Shown here: in pieces, positions 21,850 through 32,229 of the stretch
How the letters are laid out: each line of letters begins with the position of its first letter
Numbering within the stretch: position 1 is the first letter of the stretch
Made by a program: the position numbers and the translations under genes
DNA from: Spirometra erinaceieuropaei
Lineage: Eukaryota > Platyhelminthes > Cestoda > Diphyllobothriidea > Diphyllobothriidae
Direction: 5' to 3'
NCBI GenBank assembly: GCA_902702965.1
Contig: CACRXP010000005.1
Span: forward strand, 2,806,366-2,870,365
Length of the DNA: 64,000 nucleotides
The notes under the pieces: generated by a model
Database searches by the model: none
Seen by the model: the letters and a program-made list of their open reading frames with translations, nothing else
What the model was told of the DNA's origin: nothing

Positions 21850-23330
21850 GATGTTTGTAAAGCTGGAAGTCCAGATTCATGAAGACGAGGGTCAGAAGGC
21901 CCAATTCGAAGCATGCATCAGTCGTCTTTTCGAGCAAGTAGGGGAGGCTGTTGAGACCGAGAGGGTCTTAAGTGAGTCTCGGAGAGAGATAGTTGGCCAC
22001 ATCATAGCATTCACACGAGGACATATAGACGAAGAAGGTGATGAGGTCACCGCAAGAGGAGATGAATCGGTTAGTAAGCTGCAGAGTCCCCTCGCTGCTC
22101 AGAAGTGCTTCCCGGGCTGTGATAATAGATACCTGGCTGACTAGATGGGAGGAATCAAGTGGCAGGCCGGCCTGTCGCACAAGATGACCGAAGCCGTGAA
22201 CGCCAGGTTGTTCAAGTGAACGATGGACTTGACCACGAAGTCAATAGCTGCATGGGCGAACAAGCAGGAGCGGAATACAAGACAGACAAACTTGGTGAAA
22301 TTACATGAGCAGTTAATTGGGGAAAATGTCAGTTTGAACGTATGTAAGCAGGAAATTGTGGGATTTCGGACGAAGCTCGATGAGTCAGAGGGCAAGCTAC
22401 GACTCTGTGCCGCTTCACAAACTGAAGAGGCGGATGAGATTTTCCATCTTCCTCCACCGCCAGTAACCGAGGCAAGTTCGAAGGTCGCCAACCCCATTAG
22501 CTCCTTGGTGGATGCATGGACTCAGAGCTGGTCAGACGACATAGCAGGTAAGGCCTCACATTTCCATTCTGACGACTTCAGTTCAAAGACAGAACCGGAC
22601 AGAAAGACTCCGGCATTCAGAATCCTTTGATGACTTCACCTCAACTCTGCTGTTGTTTGGAGAGCGGTCGGACGTCAAGAAAATAGGTGAATTTGATGAT
22701 TTCGGGTCAATCGTGCAACCAGTAAATCTAGAAACAAACCTCTCCATGTGACAAGAACGGAGAACCAAGTTGTCCAGCCGACCTCTGAACCAGACATTAC
22801 ACCAGCGTCTATTCAAGAGTTAGGCGTTCGTCCATCTTCACAGGAGGCGGATGACGCTTTGTCAGCATCAGTCACAGCCACAGAGTTGCAGAACTCTGCT
22901 TGTTCTCCAAAGATCCAGTTGGAAAAGGGGGAGATCGAGCACCAAGTTTAGATCGAGATCCACAGAGGAATGGTCTCATCGGCTCTCGATTTAATCAGCG
23001 GACTGCAGGTCGCACACTCAGCCTACCAGACTGACATCCGGAGACTGAAAACGGGATGCGTTAAAGAGCAAACAGGAGGAAGAACTTAGTCGGACCATGC
23101 GGCAAATCTAACTAGACGCCGTGTCCAAAAGTCTCAAGGCAAAATGCAAAGACTACAATCTATCCGCTCAGCATGACAGAGCACAGCAAACGCTTACTGA
23201 CAGGTGTAACGGACCAGTATCGATGTTAGGTATGTTTGAAATTCCAACGGATTTGAGCATTTATCGCACTTTTGGCTATGGTTTTGGGAATTTCATGGAA
23301 AATTCACGAACGAAATAAAGTTTCCTAACC
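21850..23330 (+). pseudogene. unidentified coding-like segment in left inverted arm
   Basis: Several consecutive plus-strand frames, broken by a few stops, read as one charged, probably coiled-coil protein: AQFEACISRLFEQVGEAVE, VSKLQSPLAAQKC, GIKWQAGLSHKMTEAVNARL, a helical stretch (TKSIAAWANKQERN.., KLHEQLIGENVSLNVCKQ), PPPPVTEASSKV and, further on, RPSSQEADDALSASVTATEL with LEKGEIEHQV. An inverted, more decayed copy lies at 27110-28110. The peptide, not just the DNA, is conserved between copies, suggesting a former coding function, perhaps a gag-like or ORF1-like protein of a retroelement; no known domain is recognised. AATAAAGTTT follows at 23314. Confidence 0.5.
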
Positions 23331-23339
23331 TTCCTAAGG

Positions 23340-23895
23340 AATTTATTCTCCTTCAAGCTTGTATACTACATGTTACCCAAACCTAGAACTGACGATGACC
23401 AACAGCCCGGCCTTTAGTCCTGCCCATACATATGATGTATATAAGTTTACTTATTTGCAAGAATTTTTGACGTTTTCGGCGTTTCCAATATATTTGAAAA
23501 AATCGTTATTTCTGAAACACCTAATATTACTGATAATATTTCTTTTGTGTTTTAATTTCACTTAAATGCGTTTAGTAATAACTGGGGGTTTTCGTCTATT
23601 CATTTTGGACCGGTTTCCGAAACAATTCAACGAGTCCAAAAGGCATCATACATCTATCAGAACGTACATTTTGACCTTGGATTCTTTGATGTTTTAGATG
23701 CTTTTGCAACCGCCTAGCAACTAGTAAGTGGGTTATCCAATGATGACCCTAAAATTCTCAGTGGAGCATTCGCTTCGTACATTTTTTGAGACCATACGCA
23801 TGCGCGAGACGGTGATCTCTGAGGGTTTTCAAGGTGAAGTCATCTGAACTCGTGACTCTCAGAGAAGCGAGCTCATTCACCTTTCCCGTGACCGC
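23340..23895. other. spacer between inverted arms, nothing recognised
   Basis: AT-rich sequence with no recognised gene or RNA. Confidence 0.35.
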
Positions 23896-23899
23896 CGTG

Positions 23900-24264
23900 G
23901 CTTTCTTCCTTGTCGGGCTTTCAGCGCCTCTAGGTCTCCTTGTTAGTTAACATTTCATTCGTCTTCTTAATGTAATCCGTCTTGTTCATGGTGACGATGG
24001 CGTCACCTTTTTCAGAATGTGAGACAACAATACTGTGATCGGATTTCAGTGATAGCAACCCCTGCGCCTCCCCAGCTGGCAGGGTTTCCTGACGTCTTTT
24101 TGCCTGAAGATACCAGTGGCACAGTTGCGTATGTCCTCATGCATGCCTTCCGGAAGGATAAAAGTCAACATGATGGATTTAAAGCCGGCTAGGAAGTTGG
24201 TAGGCCGAGCATCTGCATGACAACAACTCGAATACTTGTCGGAAAATCTCTCTTCTTGAGGCAT
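23900..24264 (-). mobile_element. Penelope-like element, N-terminal fragment
   Basis: Read with one frameshift, the minus strand gives MPQEERFSDKYSS, then LKSDHSIVVSHSEKGDAIV and TMNKTDYIKKTNEML. This follows the conserved N-terminal block of Penelope-like proteins (LK.D.SIVI..ADKG.A.V.M...DY). It is a separate piece from the C-terminal fragments nearby and has the same strand as 18380-19290 and 21345-21812. Confidence 0.7.
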
Positions 24265-24654
24265 ATACGTACTGAAAGGGAGAGTGAGGTAATAAGCATT
24301 CTGAGCTGGTATACTAAAAAAGATGAGGCCGTTTCAAGTTGGTGACGTTCACCCGTCATTCAGTGAAATGGATAATGAGACGTTTGAGTGTTTGGGAACA
24401 TTGAGATTACATAAACACGACACCCATTCATGAGGTGCGTGAACGAAGTGTTATTGTAAGTGTCGGATAGGGGAGGGGAGGCGATGTGCACTACGGTTTA
24501 GCTCGACTGGAAGATATGGGGCGATAGCAGGTCAATGAGACTCCAGATGGTCAAACAGAAAATTAACGGAAGGTCTGCGAGACATGCACGTAGACCCTCA
24601 TAGTGAGCGTCTAGGAAAACGCGCCGGTGCTGGAGCACCAAACGTGTGCGCAAA

Positions 24655-24780
24655 GACAATAACTGCCGCTTGTCCTGTTTCTGCCACTACCTCTGACGAT
24701 GGACTCCTGTACGAGTCTGAAAGCTCAGGATAATAAACGAATTGTTCCGGTGCTCGATTCTTCTTCTTCTTCAAACAATG
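24655..24780 (+). repeat. 3' tail copy of a Penelope-like element
   Basis: AACTGCCGCTTGTCCTGTTTCTGCCACTACCTCTGACGATGGA and AGTCTGAAAGCTCAGGATAATAAA correspond stepwise to the tail at 55268-55375; TTCTTCTTCTTC follows as TCTTCGTCTTCTG does there. Diverged. Confidence 0.5.
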
Positions 24781-24789
24781 GAGAGGTGT

Positions 24790-26120
24790 CAAACTGTGTG
24801 GTCAATGTGCGCGCATGTACATCTAGTGTATGTGATGCTGTAAATGGTTTTGGTATTTCGCTCATTAGGGATAAAACCATTTACCAGAAACAGTCCTTCT
24901 TCTCCTCTATTCCTTTTATCTGACAACTGACTGGCGTCATCAGCTGGAGACTCTAGGGGTACAACTCAGTTTTTCTGGACTGGGTGACAGTACGCTTGAG
25001 GTGCAGTTTTATCCCTCCCGGATTATATTCCGCTGCATTATATGCGACCGTCTTTTAAAAAATGTGTTTATATAACTTGTCCAATGAGAGAAAGATTCAT
25101 TTTAGAACGACTTCACTCTGTTTAGAAATAGCTCGAACTGACTATGACAGGCAGAAGGTCGTCTAAAACTACTATGGTGAGAATTCTGATTGGACGCATA
25201 CTGCGATATCTAACTGCTCACGCTAGGCCCCCAGGCTGCCACTGGTATGACTGATATTTATATATACTCCACATTATGCTGGTTGACATTTGTATATGAA
25301 TAACTAAGAAGAAAGCGAATACTGGACCCATGATTACCTCTTAAACGCTGTCGGTAAAAAAAAATGCCACAAGAGTGGGGCCGGCATTGATCCTGAAACG
25401 TTCTATTAAATTTAGTAAAGCTACTCATATGAAATAAGTAGCAACCATATGATAATTGTTATAGAAAGGGGCATGCAAACCTCTCACCAGGTGGAGTTGG
25501 CTCTTCCGTCGGTTACGCCGTAGTTGTGATGCCACAAAAGGGGGCGAGATCGTCCCAAGGCACGCGTTAACTGGACAGTGCAGAGTCCGCGCAAAACCAT
25601 AACTACCGCCGCACATTGAGAAGGAAGACGTTCTGTGGCATGTCTAGGCGTAGGCTTCACGTCGCTGCAGTCACTGCGCCCAGATAGGGCACCAGATGGA
25701 TGACAGGCACGGACAGCAAACAGCTGCAGGGAAGAAGGAAGTATGAGGTTGCTAATAAGGTAGAATCCGTCCTCACACCAAATCAGCACGTTCATTACTG
25801 GTAGTAAATCTGAGATGGTCGAACATACCATGGCTCGGAAGGCTGTCTAACGGAATAGCGCGATCCTCGAAGCCAGTAAAAGATGCAGGTGTGTGAGACA
25901 ATTATATGGGGTGCTGATATTTTGCAATAGTGACATATTCTTCATTTGGTCTCTATGGCACTCTCAAACATGTAAGATTCCAACCGCCCCTGTGAACACC
26001 TGCTTCATTGTGCGGCGTAGACGGGTTGTTTAACAACGAAGTCGAACAACTGCATCAGAGGCTAAATGGCGTCTTCGTGAAAAAAAAAACAGCGGGAGCA
26101 ATCTGCAGCTTGTGGATGTG
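24790..26120. other. spacer, nothing firm
   Basis: 25690-25830 shares scattered blocks (GGAATCC.TCCTCAC..CAAATCA.C, AA.TCTGA) with 54640-54700, suggesting an additional diverged dispersed repeat. No gene recognised. Confidence 0.35.
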
Positions 26121-26129
26121 AGCATACAA

Positions 26130-26260
26130 AGGCTGAGCGATGGTAACCGGAAGGGACGCGTTTATGCGAAAGGACATAGTGCTAAGATCATCCTAAATTA
26201 TGGAAGTGTCCATCCCACAGCGCACAAAAAACCTAGCGTATGAACTCTCTTCTGTCAGAC
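26130..26260 (+). mobile_element. Penelope-like element fragment (RT to linker)
   Basis: The plus frame reads GRVYAKGHSAKIILNYGSVHPTAHKKPSV, equivalent residue by residue to the VYRKETYAEVILHYESNHPMAHKRSAV stretch upstream of 19215. Short and isolated, opposite in strand to the other fragments in this cluster. Confidence 0.6.
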
Positions 26261-26269
26261 TTACAGCTA

Positions 26270-27100
26270 TTGCAATAGGACTATTTACCAGGGAAAGAAT
26301 TAGCTTATCTGTAGCAGTTGTTTCAGTCTTACGGATATCTGATCAGCTTTGTGAACAACTGTCTGAGGCGTCAGACACAGCCATAAGGTCCATCCCCAGT
26401 GGAGAAATCTCGCCGAAGAAACTTGATTCCCTGCGTTATATGTATGGAATCTTCGAAGTGTCACCAGGGAGATAGATCGTTCTGGTCTTCGTATCGTCTA
26501 TAATTGAGCATCCTCATAGTGCGAAGGACCTCATTCGGCTCGGAATGCATGCTGTCTGCGTTCTGTGCATATGTATATAGTTCGGCAATTAGTGTTGGTT
26601 GTACATGAGCTATGCACTTTGCTGTTGTGTGCTCAAATACGGCCGATGTCGTCGGGTTTTCAAAATTGCGCTAAATAAATGAATATATATGCATTATAGT
26701 AGATGGTGGATCACAGAACAGGCTACGGAACATGCTCGTTCCGTTTAGCTCTGGGGCTCAAATTTGAACCCTTGTTGGCAGTCTCGTAGCAACTAGTAGT
26801 ATAAGTAGATAAGATGGTACCACAAAAGGCAAACAAGGGGGGAAGCTATTGCGGGCTTATTAGCAGTTACAAGTCAGTCATGTCTAATATCAAGTTTGGA
26901 TCACCTGAGATTCGCAGTCGGTATCTTTGGCTATTGAGTGCGTCATTGTATTATTGAGCTACGGGCCCGTAGTCCTGTCGGTTGGGATGGTGGATATTAA
27001 CCATGGCGTCGATTGGTCAGGTTAAGGCCATGTTCGTCTCGTTGAGTCAGTTGTATTTCGACTGGAAGCATATGCGTCAAGTTGGATGTGCCGCATTGTC
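26270..27100. other. spacer, partly repeat-derived
   Basis: 26700-26880 resembles 20870-20990 in the same orientation (GGTTACGGAA.ATGC-CG, GGGCTCAAAT..., CTTATTAGC); otherwise nothing recognised. A 91-codon open frame at 26200-26475 overlaps the Penelope-like piece in another frame. Confidence 0.35.
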
Positions 27101-27109
27101 CTACTCAGT

Positions 27110-28110
27110 TCTTTCTCCCGTTTGTTCTTTTACGCCAGTCCTATTTTAAGTCTCCGGATGTCGGTCTAGGAAGCCGAATGAGCGGCCTGCTCTCCCCTGA
27201 GCTGATCGTGGACAGACGAGAGCAGTCCCCGGCCTAGGGATCTCAAACCTGACTTGGTGTCCAACCTCCCCTTTTTCCAACTGAACCTTTAGAGAACACG
27301 CGGAGAGTTGCAACTCTGCAGCTGTGACTGACGCTGACAAAGCATCATCCGCCTCCCGTGAAGATGGACGAACGCCTAACTCTTGCGCAAACGTTGGTGT
27401 AATGTGCGGTTCATAGGTCGACTGGACAACTTGGTCCTCCGATGACGTCGCTGAGTGGGGTTTGTTACGAGATTTACTAGCCGTATCAATTACCCGTAAT
27501 CTTTGAACTCCCCAGTTTCGATGACTTCCGACCGGTCTTCAAGCAACAGCGAACTTTTAATGAAGCCATTTAATCAGTTTCAAGAGCGGGGGTCTTCTCA
27601 CCCGGTTCTGTTTCAGAACTGAAGTCGTCAGTATGGAGAAAAGGGACATCTAGTCAGCTCTGAGTCCACGCATCAACCAAGGAACTACTGGTGTTGGCGG
27701 CCGTCCATCTTGCCTCGGATAATGACGATGGAGGAGGATGCAAAATCTCATCCGCCTCTTCGGTTTGTGAAGCTGCATAGAGTCGTTGCTTGTCCTCTGA
27801 CTCATCGAGGTTCGTCTGCATTCCCACAATTTCTTGCCTACGTTAAGTTAAGTTGGCATTTGTCACCATTAGCTGCTCATGTAATTTCACAAAGTTTGTC
27901 TGCCTTGCATTCCGCTCCTTCTTGGTTTTCTGACTTCTTGGTCAGGTCCATCGTCCACTTTGGCCAGCCTGGTGTTAACGGCTTCAGATATTTTGTGTGA
28001 CAGGCCAGCCTGCCACTTGATTCCTACCATCCAGTCAGCCAGGCGTCTTTTGTCACAGCCTGCGACGCACTTCTGAGCAGCGAGGGAACTCCACAGCTTA
28101 CTAACCAAAG
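27110..28110 (-). pseudogene. inverted, decayed copy of the unidentified segment at 22050-23100
   Basis: Minus-strand peptides track the left-arm copy in order: LWSSLAAQKC.AGCDKR.LADWM and GIKWQAGLSHKISEAVNTRL (28108 downward), then SEEDQVVQST-like blocks and, near 27340, SASVTAAELQLSACS with LEKGEVGHQVRFEI. More frames are broken than in the left arm. Together the two form the inner part of a large inverted repeat. Confidence 0.65.
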
Positions 28111-28149
28111 CCGTCCCCTGAAATCAATGCGCACAAACCACGATATATC

Positions 28150-28395
28150 GATTTGGATGTCAGATACAAATTTTCAAGGTCAGCTGTTGACGGACACAGT
28201 TGACACTGGCCATCCAACTGAATGCGATGGACGCCTACTTGCATAAACGTCAAGCAACCACAGAATCTCTTGTTAGGCACGATTTAGAATTGACTGTTGA
28301 CTGTGTGCTGTCTATTTGTCTGACGACGAGCTGGGTAACCAGTTTCGAGAACGAGCGCAAGAAAAGTTCTATCTCAGAGGTGTTTTGGCAGATTT
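28150..28395 (+). mobile_element. Penelope-like 3' UTR fragment in right inverted arm
   Basis: Reverse complement of 21345-21550: GATGGACGCCTACTTGCATAAACGTCAA, TTAGGCA.GATTTA.AATTGACTGTT and GTCTGACGACGAGCTGGGTAACCAGTTT. It is interrupted on its right by the SINE pair at 28408-28768. Confidence 0.65.
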
Positions 28396-28407
28396 CAAAT
28401 AATTCAC

Positions 28408-28500
28408 TGTGATCCAACCGTGAAAACCTCGGTGCCTCGGTGGGTTTCGAACCAACGGCAGCAAGGGGAGGCTTTAGTACAACCAACATCTCAGAATTAC
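28408..28500 (-). mobile_element. tRNA-derived SINE (family S1), minus copy
   Basis: Reverse complement of the S1 tRNA-like region: CGGTGCCTCGGTGGGTTTCGAACC (B box and acceptor side), GGAGGCTTTAGTAC and a degraded 5' half. It is the left member of an inverted pair with 28658-28768. Confidence 0.75.
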
Positions 28501-28657
28501 GTGAGCCTAGTAGTCAGCTGGTGGATTCTAGATGTGTTACCTAGGAAATCCTGCTCGGGCAGTTAACTTACTATATCAGATTTGGTGGATTCCAGACGTT
28601 GCAGTAGGTTGGGCGGATAAACTTGACCCAAATGTGATTAAACTCGCGTCGTCCGGT

Positions 28658-28768
28658 GGGGCCTCATAGCTCAGATGGTTAGAGCGTTGGCTGAACTAAA
28701 GCCTCCCCTTGCTGTCGTGGGTTCGAACCACACCGAGGCACCGAGTTTTTCATAGTTGTGTCAAAGTG
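28658..28768 (+). mobile_element. tRNA-derived SINE (family S1), plus copy
   Basis: GGGGCCTCATAGCTCAGATGGTTAGAGCG contains the D arm and A box; GTGGGTTCGAACC the T arm and B box; the 3' CCGAGGC pairs with the 5' GCCTC acceptor strand. A long variable region and the tail GAGTTTTTCATAGTTG mark it as a SINE rather than a tRNA gene. A ~100-bp leader (AGATTTGGTGGATTCCAGACG...GACCCAAATGTGATTAAA) precedes it as at 60580-60655. Confidence 0.85.
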
Positions 28769-28849
28769 AAAAGTTGTGTCGTTACCATAGAACTGGTCTA
28801 TCTCTAAGGCTGGTTTATGATGGTTAGTAGGCGTTGTCTTTGTCGAAAC

Positions 28850-29075
28850 TTCCTTTGGCGTACATTCCTGGTCGCTTTTCGACTATCCCCGAGGGCTCTA
28901 AATTGATCCCCAAGACACATGATGGTCGTGTCCCGTAATCCGGTCTGTGAACGCACTTCGAACGCAAGTTGGAACGGTGTGTGGCTCGATAATTTGAGTG
29001 TTGGGCTAAATTAGGTTCGATAAAACGGGATCGAGGCTCAGGTAAGACAAAAACCTGGGCTTGGGTGAGGCCGAC
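28850..29075. repeat. outer part of right inverted arm
   Basis: Reverse complement of 21005-21240 (see that entry). Shared blocks: CGAGGGCTCTAAATTGATC, CATGATGGTCGTG, GTTCGATAAAACG, GATCGAGGCTCAGGTAAGAC and GGGTGAGGCCG. Confidence 0.7.
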
Positions 29076-29079
29076 TGTT

Positions 29080-29150
29080 TACTGCCAATAAGTCAGAAAG
29101 GACCATCCCAATCTCCCTTTTCTTTGTCCTAGTATGATATTGTCCCAGTT
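29080..29150 (+). repeat. fragment of tRNA-Arg-like SINE (family S2)
   Basis: AATAAGTCAGAAAGGACCATCCCAATCTCCCTTTTCTTTGTC matches the S2 body at 39896-39940 (AATAAGCCAGAAATGGCCATTCCAGTCTCCCCTGTCTTTGTC). The tRNA-like head is missing. Confidence 0.65.
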
Positions 29151-29474
29151 TATTTTCGATGACATTATTTTCTGAGATACATTCTGTGGAAAACAGGCAA
29201 GAAATCTCTTCTTGCACTCACTTGTTAGTAAATGGCATCTTCAAACTTTGGATTTGAAACCAAGGTATCGCTCAGTTTGAAAAAGTCCCGATTGTGAAAC
29301 CTTTGAAGACCTTGAGATGTTCATTCAGATAGCCCCGCTTCTGTTCGTTTTTTTTAACGCTCCTTGTGAAGTATGTCACTTCGACCGTCGTCGCCGTCAA
29401 TGTCCTCATCAGGGGAGCGTATGGACAGTGTTTTAAGCTTAAGGTAGTTTAAATTCATGCAAGTTTTGCGTTGC

Positions 29475-29610
29475 ATATACAGCACTCTCTCCTCCCTCAC
29501 CTGGACTCATTGTCAAGACGGAGTCAAGAATGGCGAGGTGGTCGACACGGCTACCACATGCGTTAGAGGGCCGGAGGTCACTTTATGAAGGAGCCACTGC
29601 AGCCTGACCC
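29475..29610 (+). repeat. DR dispersed repeat, partial copy
   Basis: ACTCTCTCCTCCCTCACCTGGACTCATTGTCAAGACGGAGTCAAGAA and GGTGGTCGACACGGCT follow 34608-34705. Confidence 0.55.
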
Positions 29611-29934
29611 TCCGTCCACCAGTCAGCCTCTCAAAACACACCTAGACTTACTGCGAGGTCTGAATTCAATCGGCAACCTTCCAAGCCCCCTGCCAGTCTC
29701 AGGCTCGGATCACACATGCAGCAGAGGAGTCACATAAAAATGGGAGGCGAGGAACACTCTTCCCACTTGCGTGAGAGGTGCCAATTACGTGCTTACGCTC
29801 TGTGATCATGGATGATGTTAATGTGCGCTGTAGGTGCTGGTGAGGAGAGAAGTGGTAGTATGGTATAGACGGCGGTGTTCTATCGCAGGTTTTCATGTAG
29901 ATGCGTGGAGCCTAATAAGCCCATGCGATTACTG

Positions 29935-31330
29935 AATGTGCGAGGGCAGTAGGAGGAATGGAGGCAATGCTGTCTGTTGTACGTCGGTGTTCCAGGTACT
30001 GGTTCGCCAGTCTCTGTGCGTTGGATTCGCGAGTGGCCGACCAGGCAGATGCATGAGATGAGCGTGCGGTGACAGTGTGGTCAGGGGATGTCGAGTCGGT
30101 TGTCGTTGTGATGCTGCTAGTGGTGGGCGTGCTGGTCGATGGGAAGTTGATTGGGCTGGGGATGGGAGGGGTGATTGAGATGCAAGGTGTGTTTTAGATG
30201 TGTCGATACTGAGATGAATTCCCTTGTTGTGGATACGCATGTGGCCGAATAGGTCCATGCGATGTATAAATGCGCGTGGGCAGTGTGAACAATGAAAGCG
30301 GATGCAGAGAATGTATGTGCGGGCTCTTGACATTCATGCGTCGGTCGCAGTGTGTGATGGACTCGCAAGTGACCGACCAGGCCGATGTGTGGGGTGAATG
30401 TGCGGTAGCAATAGGGACAGGTCAAGACCGAGTCCACATCGCTGGAGATGGTAATGTTGATGGTGGTGTTTGGTGTTTGGTGGGCAGTCGAGAAAGTTCC
30501 GTTCGGTGATGGGAGTGGGACCTGTGGTGATGGCCGTCATCGATGCAGAGGTTTTGACAAGTATGATTGAGGTGTCAGTTACCGACGCGCGCGGGTACGG
30601 AGATGTTGGATATTGGCGGTGAGGTCGGTCATTGTAGTGGCCTACGCCGTTGGGGAGTTGGAGCAGTGGTTGTCGAAGAGGCAGGAGTTAAGTTTGTCGG
30701 GTTGTTGGTGCATTAGGTCCGGAGATGTCCGTCGAGACCGATCCGCGCGTGGAATGTTAGTTGACAACGTGGGCATGTTGAGAGGGGTTGGGGATTGGCG
30801 TTGCGGGTTAGGGGCGCCTGAGACTTGCAAGCTTCTCTTTTGACTTTGGCAGTGACTATCCGCCTGGCTACATAGATGGCTGCTCCAGCCTTCCCAGCGA
30901 TGTGTTCCCAATTCTTCGGGTTGATCTGTAGTCGCTCCAAGGAATTCTTCAAGGGGTCCTTGCAGTGACGATTTTATTTTCATTGTCGGCGAGTATCTTC
31001 CTAGAAATGCAGTTTTCGTAGGCGCTCTTTGTCGATCCTCGGAAGGTGGCCGATCCAGCGGGGTTGGACTTGTCTCTGCATGGCGTGGATGTTGAGGATA
31101 CCCCTCCGTTCCAAAAGTTCTGTGTCCGAGATTCTCTCGTACGATCTCAGCTTTAGTATCGGGCGGGGACAAATAAGGCGGATGTAACTGAGTTTCAGGG
31201 CTTGCTTCTCGTAGACTGTCTGGGTCTCCGCGACATACAGAAAAGTCCTCAAGATGATCGCTTTGCACATCCCCAGTTTATTTGGAAGCCGTGGCGGTTG
31301 ACCACAGACCCATGTCAAGTTGGCTGATAC
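29935..31330 (-). mobile_element. C-terminal part of a non-LTR retrotransposon with C2H2 zinc fingers
   Basis: Reads on the minus strand, with several frameshifts. Near 31318: GMCKAIILRTFLYVAETQTVYEKQA, ISDTELLERRGILNIHAMQRQV and RWIGHLPRIDKERLRK, the post-RT region of the zinc-finger LINE. Then AAIYVARRIV.AKVKREACKSQ leads into fingers CPRC..TFHARIGLDGHL (30716-30775), CPYCYRTFTPHIGLVGHLRVHH (30352-30425) and CSHCPRAFIHRMDLFGHMRIH (30229-30291), with Pro/Ser/Thr-rich linkers. The fingers probably bind nucleic acid during retrotransposition (inference). The RT palm and endonuclease are absent here; a palm fragment of the same family is at 19575-20168. Confidence 0.85.
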
Positions 31331-31339
31331 ACGGGCGGT

Positions 31340-31630
31340 GCGTTCTCCGATCGATGTTGACGGCGGGATTGAACACGACTGATTCCATCTTAACCTGGAA
31401 CTCCAGCTGGTGACAGTTGGACGGTAAAAAACGACCGGTGGCTTGCGCGCGCAGCCACCTCTGGTCGTCTTAACATTGTCTTTCTAGCGGAGCAAGGTGA
31501 TTGCGGGAAGAGAGCTTGAGTTAGGTTCTGCCCCAGTTTGCTTCTCTATAAGCTAATTCACGTGCTGGTTACCGCCGTCGCCTTCTACCGTCTAAATGTC
31601 GCTAGCTGGCTGCCGGTGTTCTTGACTTTG
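31340..31630. other. degraded LINE flank
   Basis: Upstream minus-strand sequence contains a weak continuation of the LINE but no clear motif. Confidence 0.3.
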
Positions 31631-31800
31631 TCATGATACCGGGCGAAGATGGGGGAGGGGGGAGAGTGTGGTAGGTGCTGCGCAAGTCCGTTGTCACCAT
31701 AAACGAATTAACGCACAAGTCGACCTCCATGATATCACCCTGTTCTGGAGCATGCGGTGTGCATTGTCGTCAACGACGGTCGAAATCTCCTAAACGGCAT
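31630..31800 (-). repeat. DR dispersed repeat copy
   Basis: GGAGAGTGTGGTAGGTGCTGCGCAAGTC, AACGAATTAACGCACAAGTCGACC, GGAGCATGCGGTGTGCATTGTCGTC and AACGACGGTCGAAATC in family order (reverse orientation). A second GTCGAACTGTCGTCGGC remnant lies at 31890-31908. Confidence 0.7.
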
Positions 31801-31984
31801 ATTATGATTACGTTGGGTTGGTGATGGGGGCGGGAGTTGCCGCGCGCACGGTAGGTTTTGCCACGTGCATGTTGCCGCCGTCGCTTGCTACCGTCGAACT
31901 GTCGTCGGCTGGAGTTTCAAGATGAACTACACTCAGCCGTGTTCCATCCTGTACTTAGTATTTATTGACTAAAGCACCGCTCCG

Positions 31985-32025
31985 GTAGTAACCGACCTGA
32001 CATGGGTCTGTGGTCAACCTGTTAG
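31985..32025 (+). repeat. short LINE fragment, opposite to the neighbouring LINE tail
   Basis: GACCTGACATGGGTCTGTGGTCAACC repeats, in inverse, the sequence at 31292-31322 (GGTTGACCACAGACCCATGTCAAGTTGG). The two form an inverted pair about 670 bp apart. Confidence 0.55.
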
Positions 32026-32229
32026 AGCATCTGACCTATGCGCTTGATGACGAACTGATCTGACCTCAAATCGCAAGTGTTCCTGTTCTGATTTGGGGCA
32101 TGGTTGTCCGATAAATTTAAACAAACCCTGGTCTTAACTTCGTAAGTAGAGGTCTTTGATTAGCAAATTTAGCCCTGCGGATAATGACGATATTTCTCTA
32201 ACATATTTGGCAGGGACAGGTGCAAATTC

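Noticed and set aside
28658..28745. Apparent tRNA gene
   Set aside because: A and B boxes are present but the variable region is abnormal, the anticodon is ambiguous, the copy is repeated at many loci and carries a fixed non-tRNA tail: a SINE. The same applies to the Arg-UCU-like head at 39788.
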